The notes beneath the pieces were generated by a model that worked only from the letters and a program-made list of their open reading frames with translations, was not told the origin of the DNA and made no database searches. A program made the translations under genes and the position numbers. From CAWJNF01 sp963844235 (GTDB lineage Bacteria; Actinomycetota; Thermoleophilia; Gaiellales; Gaiellaceae), in contig CAWJNF010000006.1 in the NCBI GenBank assembly GCA_963844235.1, forward strand, positions 248,001 through 312,000: 64,000 nt of DNA, in the 5' to 3' direction. This document shows, one piece after another, positions 55,192 through 63,462 of the stretch (positions are counted from its first letter, which is position 1; every line of letters begins with the position of its first letter).

Positions 55192-55443
55192 CGGGATAGC
55201 CGCCCCTATTCCGACCGCCTAAGATCGCAAGTGCTGAAGGCCGGATCCGACGGGATTCGGCCCTCGGCCCTCTGTTGTTCTCGTGCTCTTCGTCACGAGC
55301 GCGGTGTCGAGCCTCCTCGCTTCGTCCGGTATGCGATGCGATCGTGCGCAGGAAACTCGCGCCGATTGCATCCACGTCAGTAGCGCAGTCAAGCGCCGGT
55401 GGGACAAACCGGAGGGAGGAGTGCTTATGCGGCGCCGCCTTAT
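54536..55443 (+). repeat. Direct repeat, first copy (about 0.9 kb)
   Basis: Appears identical to 56085-56992 (offset 1,549). It spans the GH16 domain, the stop and the following 250 bases, up to and including the start of the next leader (GGAGGGAGGAGTGCTTATGC). A second block, about 53901-54120, recurs at offset 1,840, so the later copy lacks the 291 bases of the Ig-like domain. Confidence 0.85.
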
Positions 55444-55534
55444 CTTGCCGCTCGTGCCCGGGCTGGTGCAGCGCGGGGGATTGAATCCAGCGCTCGGCGC
55501 CGAAGCTGAGTTGAACACGACTGAGAGAGGCTCT

Positions 55535-56740
55535 ATGCACCAGCGCAAGCTCGACGACCATCGCCGGAGCAACCGTCACTTCGCTATGGCGAGCCGCCGT
55601 GTCGCGCTGATCGTGTTATGCCTGCTGGTCCTACTGGCCCTCGGCCCAGCCGCTGCCAATGCCGTCGCGATCAACGACGGCACCGTGGGGACGGGTACGA
55701 ACCAGTTCGAATTCGTTGGGAGCGGGTGGCACCATCGGCCAAGCGGCCAGCCGTCGTATCTCGGCGATGACCACTACTCCAAGGTAGCCGGTAGCTACTA
55801 CCGGGTTCGCTTCAGCGGTACCTACGCGAAGGTCTACACGGCGAAAGGCCTCGGCGCCGGCATCGCGGCGATCTCCATCGACGGAGGGGCCGAGACGCTC
55901 GTCGATCTTTATGCGCCGTCTCGCCAGAATCAGGTGCTCGTTTATTCGAGCCCGACCCTCGTCAATGCGCCTCACATCCTCAAGGTTCGTGTGACCGGTA
56001 CCAAGAACCCGTACGCGACTGATTCCTACGTGATCGCGGACAGGGTCGATGTCGGAGCCGAGGCGGCCCCGCTTTGGAGGAGTGTGCTCTACGACCGGTT
56101 TGACAGCGGCGGCGTTCCGTCGTACTGGCGGCCGCATGACTTCAGGTACCGGACGTCGGACAACTGTGCGTCGCCGTCGCACGTGAGTGTGTCGGGCGGG
56201 TACTTGCGTCTGCTGATGCGGTACGAGACGTCGGGGTGGTGCGGCGCGGGCTGGTACACGGGTGGCCTGACGCTCGCCAAGGTGGCGCCCTACGCGAGCG
56301 TCGACCAGCGCATCACCGTCCGCTTCCGCGTCGTCAACGGCGGCGTGATAGCGCATCGCATCATTCCTATGCGCTGGCCGACGACCGCTTCGCAGCCTGG
56401 AGGCGGTGAAGAGGACTACTGCGAGAGCCACGACCTCACGTTTTGCGCGTCGTTCTTCCACTCGAGCTGGGGGCGCATCAACAAGTCCCACATCGTCAAC
56501 CTCACCCAGTGGCACACGTTCCGGTTCGAGCGGCGCAATTACGTGGTCAGGGTGTGGATCGACGATATGAGCACCCCGGTCTGGACCTATTACGGCTCTT
56601 CGACGACGCTTCCGGCGACGCTCAAGGCGGCCGTGCTGCAGCAGGAATGCCAGCCGCTGCGGGTTGGCGGCTGCCCCACCGGAAAGACGGGGTACGAGGA
56701 AATCCAGATCGACTGGATCACGATAGAGAATCCAGCGTGA
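55535..56740 (+). CDS. Secreted GH16-like protein, tandem copy without Ig domain
   Basis: 401 residues from ATG 55535. An upstream ATG at 55427 with a very strong GGAGGGAGGAG is in frame and would add 36 residues. The signal peptide is RRVALIVLCLLVLLALGPAA. Domain 1 (about 42-160) is the YLGDDHYS beta domain. Domain 2 is a GH16-like catalytic domain apparently identical to that of the upstream gene, including EEDYCE. The Ig-like spacer domain of the first gene is missing, exactly 97 codons. Duplication with loss or gain of one domain is the simplest history. Same predicted role: an exported polysaccharide-binding hydrolase. Confidence 0.8.
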   Translation: MHQRKLDDHRRSNRHFAMASRRVALIVLCLLVLLALGPAAANAVAINDGTVGTGTNQFEFVGSGWHHRPSGQPSYLGDDHYSKVAGSYYRVRFSGTYAKVYTAKGLGAGIAAISIDGGAETLVDLYAPSRQNQVLVYSSPTLVNAPHILKVRVTGTKNPYATDSYVIADRVDVGAEAAPLWRSVLYDRFDSGGVPSYWRPHDFRYRTSDNCASPSHVSVSGGYLRLLMRYETSGWCGAGWYTGGLTLAKVAPYASVDQRITVRFRVVNGGVIAHRIIPMRWPTTASQPGGGEEDYCESHDLTFCASFFHSSWGRINKSHIVNLTQWHTFRFERRNYVVRVWIDDMSTPVWTYYGSSTTLPATLKAAVLQQECQPLRVGGCPTGKTGYEEIQIDWITIENPA

Positions 56741-56992
56741 CGGGATAGCCGCCCCTATTCCGACCGCCTAAGATCGCAAGTGCTGAAGGCCGGATCCGAC
56801 GGGATTCGGCCCTCGGCCCTCTGTTGTTCTCGTGCTCTTCGTCACGAGCGCGGTGTCGAGCCTCCTCGCTTCGTCCGGTATGCGATGCGATCGTGCGCAG
56901 GAAACTCGCGCCGATTGCATCCACGTCAGTAGCGCAGTCAAGCGCCGGTGGGACAAACCGGAGGGAGGAGTGCTTATGCGGCGCCGCCTTAT
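56085..56992 (+). repeat. Direct repeat, second copy
   Basis: Second copy of the 0.9-kb repeat described at 54536-55443. Divergence begins at once after ATGCGGCGCCGCCTTATCT. Confidence 0.85.
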
Positions 56993-57368
56993 CTGCCTGC
57001 TCGTGTGCCGACCGACCCGCAGCTCGGGGCGAGCTGGACTGGGCGGACTGAGCGGCCCCACATGTCTGCGATGAGCCGTTCGACCGTCTGGAACTTCCGG
57101 CTGTCTCCGTGACGGGGGCTTTTTCCACTCGGCCGTCGGGGAGCCAACGCGGCCGCCGACCCCGCCTGGGGATGGCCGGACGGTTGCGCGGTTTGGTGTC
57201 CTGTCCGTAGTCGACGAACAGACAAGCGCTTCCGCCGGGGACGGCTACGGCGCCACCCTATGACGACGCGCGCGGACGCCGCGAGCAGCCATGGCTACTG
57301 CCGAGGATTCTGCCGTCCGGCCCGAGCGAGCGGCCGCCGCCCCTAACCCCGTCGAGCCTCTCCCGCAC
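56741..57368. other. Intergenic repeat tail with truncated leader ORF
   Basis: The first 250 bases duplicate the region after the first GH16-like gene. They end in a strong ribosome binding site and an ATG at 56976, opening MRRRLICLLVCRPTRSSGRA, which stops after 32 residues at 57074. It looks like the start of a third secreted gene whose body is missing. The remainder to 57368 contains a T-run after GACGGGGGC (near 57117), possibly a terminator, and no gene I can support. Confidence 0.45.
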
Positions 57369-59461
57369 CTACCCTTCCGCCTCGATCGGCGCGGCGCCGT
57401 CGGCACCTTGCGGCGTACCGCCCTGGCCGGGCGGGGTACCGCCCTGACCTGGCGGCGTGCCGCCCTGACCTTGCGCAGCATTGCTCTGGCCGGGTGGCGT
57501 CTCGCCCTGACCTGGCGGCGTGCCGCCCTGACCTGGCGCAGCATTGCTTTGGCCGGGTGGCGTCTCGCCCTGACCTGGCGGCGTGCCGCCCTGGCCGGGC
57601 GCAGCATTGTTGTGGCCGGGTGGCGTCTCGCCCTGACCTGGCGGCGTGCCGCCCTGACCTGGCGCAGCATTGTTTTGGCCGGGTGGCGTACTCGCCCTGA
57701 CCTGGCGGCGTGCCGCCCTGACCGGGCGCAGCATTGTTTTGGCCGGGTGGCGTCTCGCCCTGACCTGGCGGCGTGCCGCCCTGACCGGGCGCAGCACCGT
57801 TTTGGCCGGGTGGCGTTCTCGCCCTGACCTGGCGGCGTGCCGCCCTGGCCGGGCGCAGCATTGTCTTGGCCGGGTGGCGTACCGCCCTGATCTGCGGCTG
57901 TGCCGCCCTGGCCGGGCGCAGCATTGTCTTGGCCGGGTGGCGTACCGCCCTGATCTGGCGCAGCATTGTCTTGGCCGGCTGGCGTACCGCCCTGACCTGG
58001 CGGCGTGCCGCCCTGATCTGGCGCAGCATCGCTTTGGCCGGGTGGCGTCTCGCCCTGACCTGGCGGCGTATCGCCGAGACCGGGCGGCGCGTCGCCGGAC
58101 TGGCCGGGAGGCGAGCCAACCGCTCCCGGTTGAGCGCCGTCGCCGCCGGACGCGGCGCCAGTCTGAGCGGGCTGGCTGCCTCCCTGAGGCGGCGGAGGGT
58201 GACCGGAACCGGGCGCGGCTTCGTCAGCATGGGGCGCAGAGGAGGCGCCCTGCTCGGAGTTGTCGCCGTCGTCGGGATCATCGTGCAGGCCCGTTGAGAG
58301 ATGACCCTCATCAGGTTTCTCGATCACTGGCTGCTCGGCCACGCCGGCGGCTGGAGCTTCGCCATCGACGGCAAGGCCGCTCGCGACGGACGGCCACGCG
58401 CCTCCTGGCGCGGCGGTGGCGCTAGAGAGGACGGGAGAGGTCGTGGGAACGTTCGGCGTCCGCGCTGCCGACGGGGCGACCACAAAATCCTCCGCTCCGC
58501 CGCCCGCCTGGACGAGCCCCGCCGGCGGCCGCTCGGGAGCTTGGAAGCGTCCGGGCTCGTCAAGCAACGGAAGAGCTGTGGCTCCAGCGACTACGACAGC
58601 GCTGGCGGCGAGATTGGTCGCGATCTTGTGCGGCAGCAGAGCTCGAAGCGTTTCGGCGGTAACACCGACTTCGAGCGCCCGCAACCGCTTCAGACCCCTA
58701 TGATCGCCCGAAAGCGACGACGGCGATCGGTGAGGCAGTCGTTCCCGCACGATCAATTTCAGGATCCGCCAGCCATCGCGTACTGCGTTCAGGTTGCTCC
58801 CGCCGTGTATTCGGCGTGCCTCCCAGCTCGGAACTTCCACAACCCTCAGGCGGGCACGCGCTGCTCGGAGCGCGAGAAGCGTCTCGATCTCGAAGCCGTC
58901 GACATCGATGTCGATGACCGCCGCGCGACGCCTCCACAGCGCGTTGTAGCCGTAGCAAAGATCGGAGTAGCGAGTACCGAAGAGGACGTTCACGAGCAGA
59001 GTGAGCCCCTTGTTACCCGTGCTTCGCAGAAGCGTGAGGTCGTCGCTCCCTCCACCCTGCAGGTACCGGGAACCTTTCGCCAGATCGGCGCCCTGCGCAA
59101 GAGCGTGGACGAATCGAGGAATTTCCTCGGGAGCGGTAGATCCGTCCGCATCGAGCGTGACGACGATATCTGCCCTTGCTGCCTCGATACCACACCTGAG
59201 AGCGTCGCCCTTGCCCTGGCCGCTCTGATAAATGACCCGCACGTCAGGAAAGAGCTCCTGAGCGACCGCCACCGTGTCGTCGGTGGAATATCCGTCGACG
59301 ACGATCAGCTCGTCGATCCACGCCGGCAACCGAGGGATCACGTGTGGAAGATTTCGAGCCTCGTCAAGCGTCGGCATCACGACACTCACGGAAGGCCGCG
59401 GATTCTTCGCTCCATTCGTGGCGTACGGGTCTATGTCGACGCGATCGTCCGGGTAGGACAT
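57369..59461 (-). CDS. GT2 glycosyltransferase fused to Pro/Gly/Gln-rich repeats (two frameshifts)
   Basis: Once two single-base insertions are removed the frame is open from ATG 59461 to a stop at 57369 (696 residues). Residues 1-240 are a GT2 domain like copy 1 (SVVMPTLDEARNLPHVIPRL, LDADGSTAPEEIPRFVHALA). Residues 255-300 include ETLRALLPHKIATNLAASAV, a possible single membrane helix. Residues 300-400 are low complexity. Residues 400-690 are 21-residue repeats of the type GETPPGQSNAAPGQGGTPPG Q, which suggest an extended, collagen-like or wall-spanning stalk. The insertions are at about 57816 and 57690. The junction after RILKLIVRER is where copy 1 diverges, so the GT2 part may have been joined to an unrelated repeat protein. 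AAGGAGG precedes the ATG. Confidence 0.6.
57428..58085. repeat. Tandem 63-bp repeats (ten units)
   Basis: The marker GCGCAGCA occurs at 57473, 57536, 57599, 57662, 57726, 57789, 57853, 57916, 57958 and 58021. Spacing is 63 except for two 64-bp units, each with one extra base at the same place (GCGTCTCG becomes GCGTACTCG or GCGTTCTCG), and one 42-bp unit. Each unit encodes 21 residues on the minus strand. All frames are free of stops inside the array. Confidence 0.9.
58770..59410 (-). repeat. Arm 2 of the inverted duplication
   Basis: Reverse complement of about 52600-53250, described there. The arm ends where LKLIVRER diverges from LKLIVCER. Confidence 0.8.
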
Positions 59462-60299
59462 GCGCCTCCTTGGGTTCGGTGTTTCGGTCTCCGATGCGCC
59501 GCGCCGCGCCCTTCGGCGCGGTACCCGGCAAGGAGGATGGAATCACCGCTTGTAGGGCCGCACCGGCGGCCTACCCAAACGGACGATCGGCAAACATCCT
59601 TCCTGCGCAGCCGCCGCCCGCGGCGGCAGCACCCGCTCACACCCAACCGATCCTCCTAATGGCCGCAGTGCCTCAGCGCCCAGGCCACGCCGACACACGA
59701 TTCAGGTTCTACTGTCCCACGCGCCGCGTGTGCATGTCAAGACACAACCGTCGACGCCGGCTCAATAGAGGACGGGAGGCCATCAGGCCAGTTCGCACAG
59801 GCCACTAGGAGAACAACCCCAGCCGTCGGCGTCCCAACCCGCCGCAGACCCCGGCGCGTAGAAGTCCTCCTTGCTGCGCCGCAGGACACGGTCGGCGCCG
59901 CGCCAGCACGAGCTCAGCGTACTCCGAGGTTGTGTCCTGACGATTCAACGGCTGACTAGGGCGTTGTCTCCGTGCCTGCTGCTTCTTCCGACCCGGCCCC
60001 GTAGGGCATCGAGGAGAGGATGAGCACCCGACGGATCGGTGCGCGGGGCGAGGCACGCCTCACAGGCATTGGATCGATCGAGTTGACGGCTCCTCCGGCG
60101 CAGCCCTTCCAGAGGCTTGCTCGTCGCATAGGCGACTTCGCTAGCATGGTCACCGAAGCCCTTGACTGTGGCCAGCGGTTCCCGCGTTCGACGCAGCTCG
60201 ACGCAGCAGTTACGTCTCCTAGGGAAACGAGGCTGTCGAGCACATCCGTTTCGGACGGCCTTCCGGTGGCGCTCCGATGCCACGGTAGAGGCTGTCGCG
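59462..60299. other. 838-bp non-coding region
   Basis: Divergent control region between the GT2 fusion (minus) and the large secreted protein (plus). The first 80 bases are the duplicated leader of the GT2 copies. For the rest I see no conserved protein, RNA or clear promoter. Confidence 0.5.
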
Positions 60300-63200
60300 A
60301 TGCCCAGAGGCGCCTACGTGCTAGGCGGTGTCCGCAGGCGTAGCCTCCGCCTGCCTGCTCGTATGGCCGTCGTAGGCGTGTTCGCGGCGTCGCTGCTCGG
60401 GACACCGACGGCCGCTCCGGCGGCGACCACGCCAAGCGGCTTTCAGGAGACCGTCGTCTTCAGCGGCCTCATCAATCCGACTGCAGTCCGATTCGCATCC
60501 GACGGGCGGGTGTTCGTTGCGGAGAAGCGCGGCGTCATCAAGGTCTTCGACAACCTGTCCGACACCACGCCGACGATCTTCGCGGATCTCCGGACGAACG
60601 TCTACAACTTCTGGGATCGCGGCCTGCTCGGTCTCGAGCTGCACCCGAACTTTCCGCAGAGTCCGTACGTCTACGTCCTCTACGCCTACGACGGCGACAT
60701 CGGCGGGCCGGCGCCCAAGTGGGGTGCGCCGGGCGTCGACGGCGATCCCTGCCCGGCCACGACGAACGGGAAGACGTACGGTGCGACCGACAACGGCTGC
60801 GTCGTGAGCGGCAGGCTCTCCCGTCTCCAGGCGAGCGGGAACACGATGTTCGGCAGCGAGCAGGTGCTGATCAACGGCTGGTGCCAGCAGTATCCGAGCC
60901 ACTCGATCGGGAGTCTCGCGTTCGGTGCCGACGGCGCCCTGTACGTCAGCGGGGGAGAAGGAGCGAGCTTCCTGTTCGTCGACTACGGCCAGGACGGAGA
61001 GCCCGTCAACCCGTGCGGCGACCCGCCCGGCGGTGCGGGAGCGACGCTGACGCCTCCGACGGCGGAAGGCGGCGCACTCCGGGCCCAGGACCTTCGCACC
61101 AGTGGCGATCCCGTCGGACTCGGAGGCGCCATTCTCCGCGTCGACCCGGCGACGGGTGCCGGGCTCCCGACCAACCCCCTCGCCGGAAACCCCGACCCGA
61201 ACGCGCGCCGCATCATTGCCTACGGGCTCAGGAATCCATTTCGCATCACGACGCGACCGGGAACGAACGAGGTCTGGATCGGGGACGTCGGCTGGAGCGC
61301 CTGGGAGGAGATCAACCGCATCCCGAACCCAACCGACGCAGTCGTCGAGAACTTCGGCTGGCCGTGCTACGAGGGGCAGCAGCGGCAATCCGGGTACGAC
61401 GCGACCGACCTCGCCATCTGCGAGAACCTCTACGCGCAGGCCGGAGCGCACGAGCAGCCGTACTTCCAGTATCACCACAACAACCGGGTCGTCCCGAACG
61501 AGGCGTGTCCAGTCGGTGATTCCTCCGTCGCGGGCCTCGCCTTCGAGTTCTACTCGGGCGGTCCATACCCGCCCGACTACGATGGCGCCCTCTTCTTCGC
61601 CGATTACTCGCGAGACTGCATCTGGGCCATGAGGAAGGACGCGAGCGGGCTTCCGGCTCCCGGCCTGCTCAAGACGTTCGTGGCGGGCGCCGCCAACCCG
61701 GTCGACGTCCAGGTCGGCCGCGACGGGTTGCTCTACTACGTCGATTTCGAGGGGAGCGTTCGTCGAATCGACGTCGTAACCGGCGGAAATCCGGACGTGA
61801 CGGTGAACGACGGGACGGTCGGGACCGGGACGAACCAGTTCGAGTTTGTGGGTGCCGGCTGGAGCTACAGGACGGGCCAGGCTTCGTACCTCGGCGACGA
61901 CCACTACTCGAGGACGACGAACGGCGTTTACCAGGTTCGGTTCAACGGCACCCGGGTGACGGTGCGTACGGCCAAAGGGCCCAGCCATGGCATTGCCGCT
62001 TACTCCGTCGACGGTGGCGCGGAGACGCTCTACGACCACTACAACCCGACGAGGCAGAACCAGGTTCTCGTCTATACCAGTCCCGTCCTCTCGAACGGCC
62101 CACACATCCTCAAAGTGCGCATCACCGGCACGAAGAACGCGAACGCCACCGACACCTACGTGCTCGCAGACCGCGTCGATGTCCTCGGGTCCGGTTCCGC
62201 GAACAACCCGCCAACAGCCGTCGCGACGGCGACGCCGACGTCCGGCGCGACGCCGGTCACGGTCACCTTCGACGGCTCAGGATCGAGCGACCCAGATCCG
62301 GGTGACACGGTGTCGTACGCCTGGGACCTCGACGGCGACGGCCAGTACGACGACTCGACGGCAAGCAGACCGACCCATACGTACACGGTCGCTGGAACCT
62401 ACACCGCTCGCCTGCGCGTGACCGACAGCCTCGGCGCATTCGACGTCAGCGATCCGATCTCGATAAACGCCGGCAACACGCCGCCATCGGCCACCATGAC
62501 CACGCCGACTGCCTCGACAACATGGAAGGTCGGCGACACCATCGCGTTCAGTGGATCCGCCACGGACAGCGAGCAGGGAACACTCCCCGCGTCGGCCCTC
62601 TCGTGGGAGCTGATCCTCCATCACTGCTCTACGCCCACGAGCTGCCATACGCACCCGATACAGACTTTTTCGAGCGTCGCGAGCGGCTCGTTCACGGCCC
62701 CGGATCACAGCTATCCGTCCTACCTCGAGCTGAAGCTCACCGCGACAGACTCGGGCGGTCTGACCGACACCGAGACCGTTCGCCTCGACCCCGTCACAGT
62801 GAACCTGACTATCGCGACGAGTCCTGCGGGGCTAGAGGTCTCGCTGAACGGCGAGACGTCCGCCGCTCCGATGGTCAGGACCTTGATCCAGAACTCCGTC
62901 AACTCGCTTTCCGCCCCCTCGCCCCAATCCCTCAATGGGTCGACGTACGTCTTCTCGTCCTGGTCTGACGGCGGCGCTCGCTCGCACAACATCACTGCCA
63001 CGGCAACGGCGACCTACACCGCCACGTTCGTCCTAGCCAACCCCGACGTGACGGTGAACGATGGGACGGTCGGGACCGGGACGAACCAGTTCGAGTTTGT
63101 GGGTGCCGGCTGGAGCTACAGGACGGGCCAGGCTTCGTACCTCGGCGACGACCACTACTCGAGGACGACGAACGGCGTTTACCAGGTTCGGTTCAACGGC

Positions 63201-63449
63201 ACCCGGGTGACGGTGCGTACGGCCAAAGGGCCCAGCCATGGCATTGCCGCTTACTCCGTCGACGGTGGCGCGGAAACGCTCTACGACCACTACAACCCGA
63301 CGAGGCAGAACCAGATTCTCGTCTATACCAGTCCCGTCCTCTCGGACGGCCCTCACATCCTCAAAGTGCGCATCACCGGCACGAAGAACGCGAACGCCAC
63401 CGACACCTACGTGCTCGCAGACCGTATCGACGTGGTGGGTTCTCGGTAG
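60300..63449 (+). CDS. Secreted sorbosone/glucose dehydrogenase-like multidomain protein
   Basis: 1,049 residues from ATG 60300 (a later ATG at 60363 is also possible). Signal peptide RMAVVGVFAASLLGTPTAAP. Residues 45-500 are a six-bladed propeller of the GSDH/Asd type: GLINPTAVRFASDGRVFVAE, GLLGLELHPNFPQSPYVYVL, YGLRNPFRITTRPGTNEVWI, WIGDVGWSAWEEIN and GALFFADYSRDCIWAMRK. Such enzymes use PQQ or calcium to oxidise sugars, or bind them. Then YLGDDHYS domain A (about 500-625), a PKD domain (AVATATPTSGATPVTVTFDG), an Ig-like domain with a Cys pair, a short beta domain (LTIATSPAGLEVSLNGETSA), and YLGDDHYS domain B at the end. This layout suggests a wall- or polysaccharide-attached surface enzyme. 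PQQ-binding residues cannot be confirmed by eye. Confidence 0.8.
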   Translation: MPRGAYVLGGVRRRSLRLPARMAVVGVFAASLLGTPTAAPAATTPSGFQETVVFSGLINPTAVRFASDGRVFVAEKRGVIKVFDNLSDTTPTIFADLRTNVYNFWDRGLLGLELHPNFPQSPYVYVLYAYDGDIGGPAPKWGAPGVDGDPCPATTNGKTYGATDNGCVVSGRLSRLQASGNTMFGSEQVLINGWCQQYPSHSIGSLAFGADGALYVSGGEGASFLFVDYGQDGEPVNPCGDPPGGAGATLTPPTAEGGALRAQDLRTSGDPVGLGGAILRVDPATGAGLPTNPLAGNPDPNARRIIAYGLRNPFRITTRPGTNEVWIGDVGWSAWEEINRIPNPTDAVVENFGWPCYEGQQRQSGYDATDLAICENLYAQAGAHEQPYFQYHHNNRVVPNEACPVGDSSVAGLAFEFYSGGPYPPDYDGALFFADYSRDCIWAMRKDASGLPAPGLLKTFVAGAANPVDVQVGRDGLLYYVDFEGSVRRIDVVTGGNPDVTVNDGTVGTGTNQFEFVGAGWSYRTGQASYLGDDHYSRTTNGVYQVRFNGTRVTVRTAKGPSHGIAAYSVDGGAETLYDHYNPTRQNQVLVYTSPVLSNGPHILKVRITGTKNANATDTYVLADRVDVLGSGSANNPPTAVATATPTSGATPVTVTFDGSGSSDPDPGDTVSYAWDLDGDGQYDDSTASRPTHTYTVAGTYTARLRVTDSLGAFDVSDPISINAGNTPPSATMTTPTASTTWKVGDTIAFSGSATDSEQGTLPASALSWELILHHCSTPTSCHTHPIQTFSSVASGSFTAPDHSYPSYLELKLTATDSGGLTDTETVRLDPVTVNLTIATSPAGLEVSLNGETSAAPMVRTLIQNSVNSLSAPSPQSLNGSTYVFSSWSDGGARSHNITATATATYTATFVLANPDVTVNDGTVGTGTNQFEFVGAGWSYRTGQASYLGDDHYSRTTNGVYQVRFNGTRVTVRTAKGPSHGIAAYSVDGGAETLYDHYNPTRQNQILVYTSPVLSDGPHILKVRITGTKNANATDTYVLADRIDVVGSR
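61794..62187 (+). repeat. In-gene repeat encoding YLGDDHYS domain A
   Basis: About 390 bases nearly identical to 63045-63438, offset 1,251 (417 codons). Only about ten single-base differences, mostly synonymous, were noticed. Confidence 0.85.
63045..63438 (+). repeat. In-gene repeat encoding YLGDDHYS domain B
   Basis: Second copy of the unit at 61794, at the C-terminal end of the same protein. Confidence 0.85.
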
Positions 63450-63462
63450 CCATCGGGCGTTC

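Noticed and set aside
55195..55430. Riboswitch in the repeated leader
   Set aside because: The leader is structured-looking and ends at a strong ribosome binding site, but I could not match it to a known aptamer consensus.
57428..58085. CRISPR-like regular repeats
   Set aside because: Units are contiguous with no unique spacers, keep a coding periodicity of 63 bases, and no cas genes are present.
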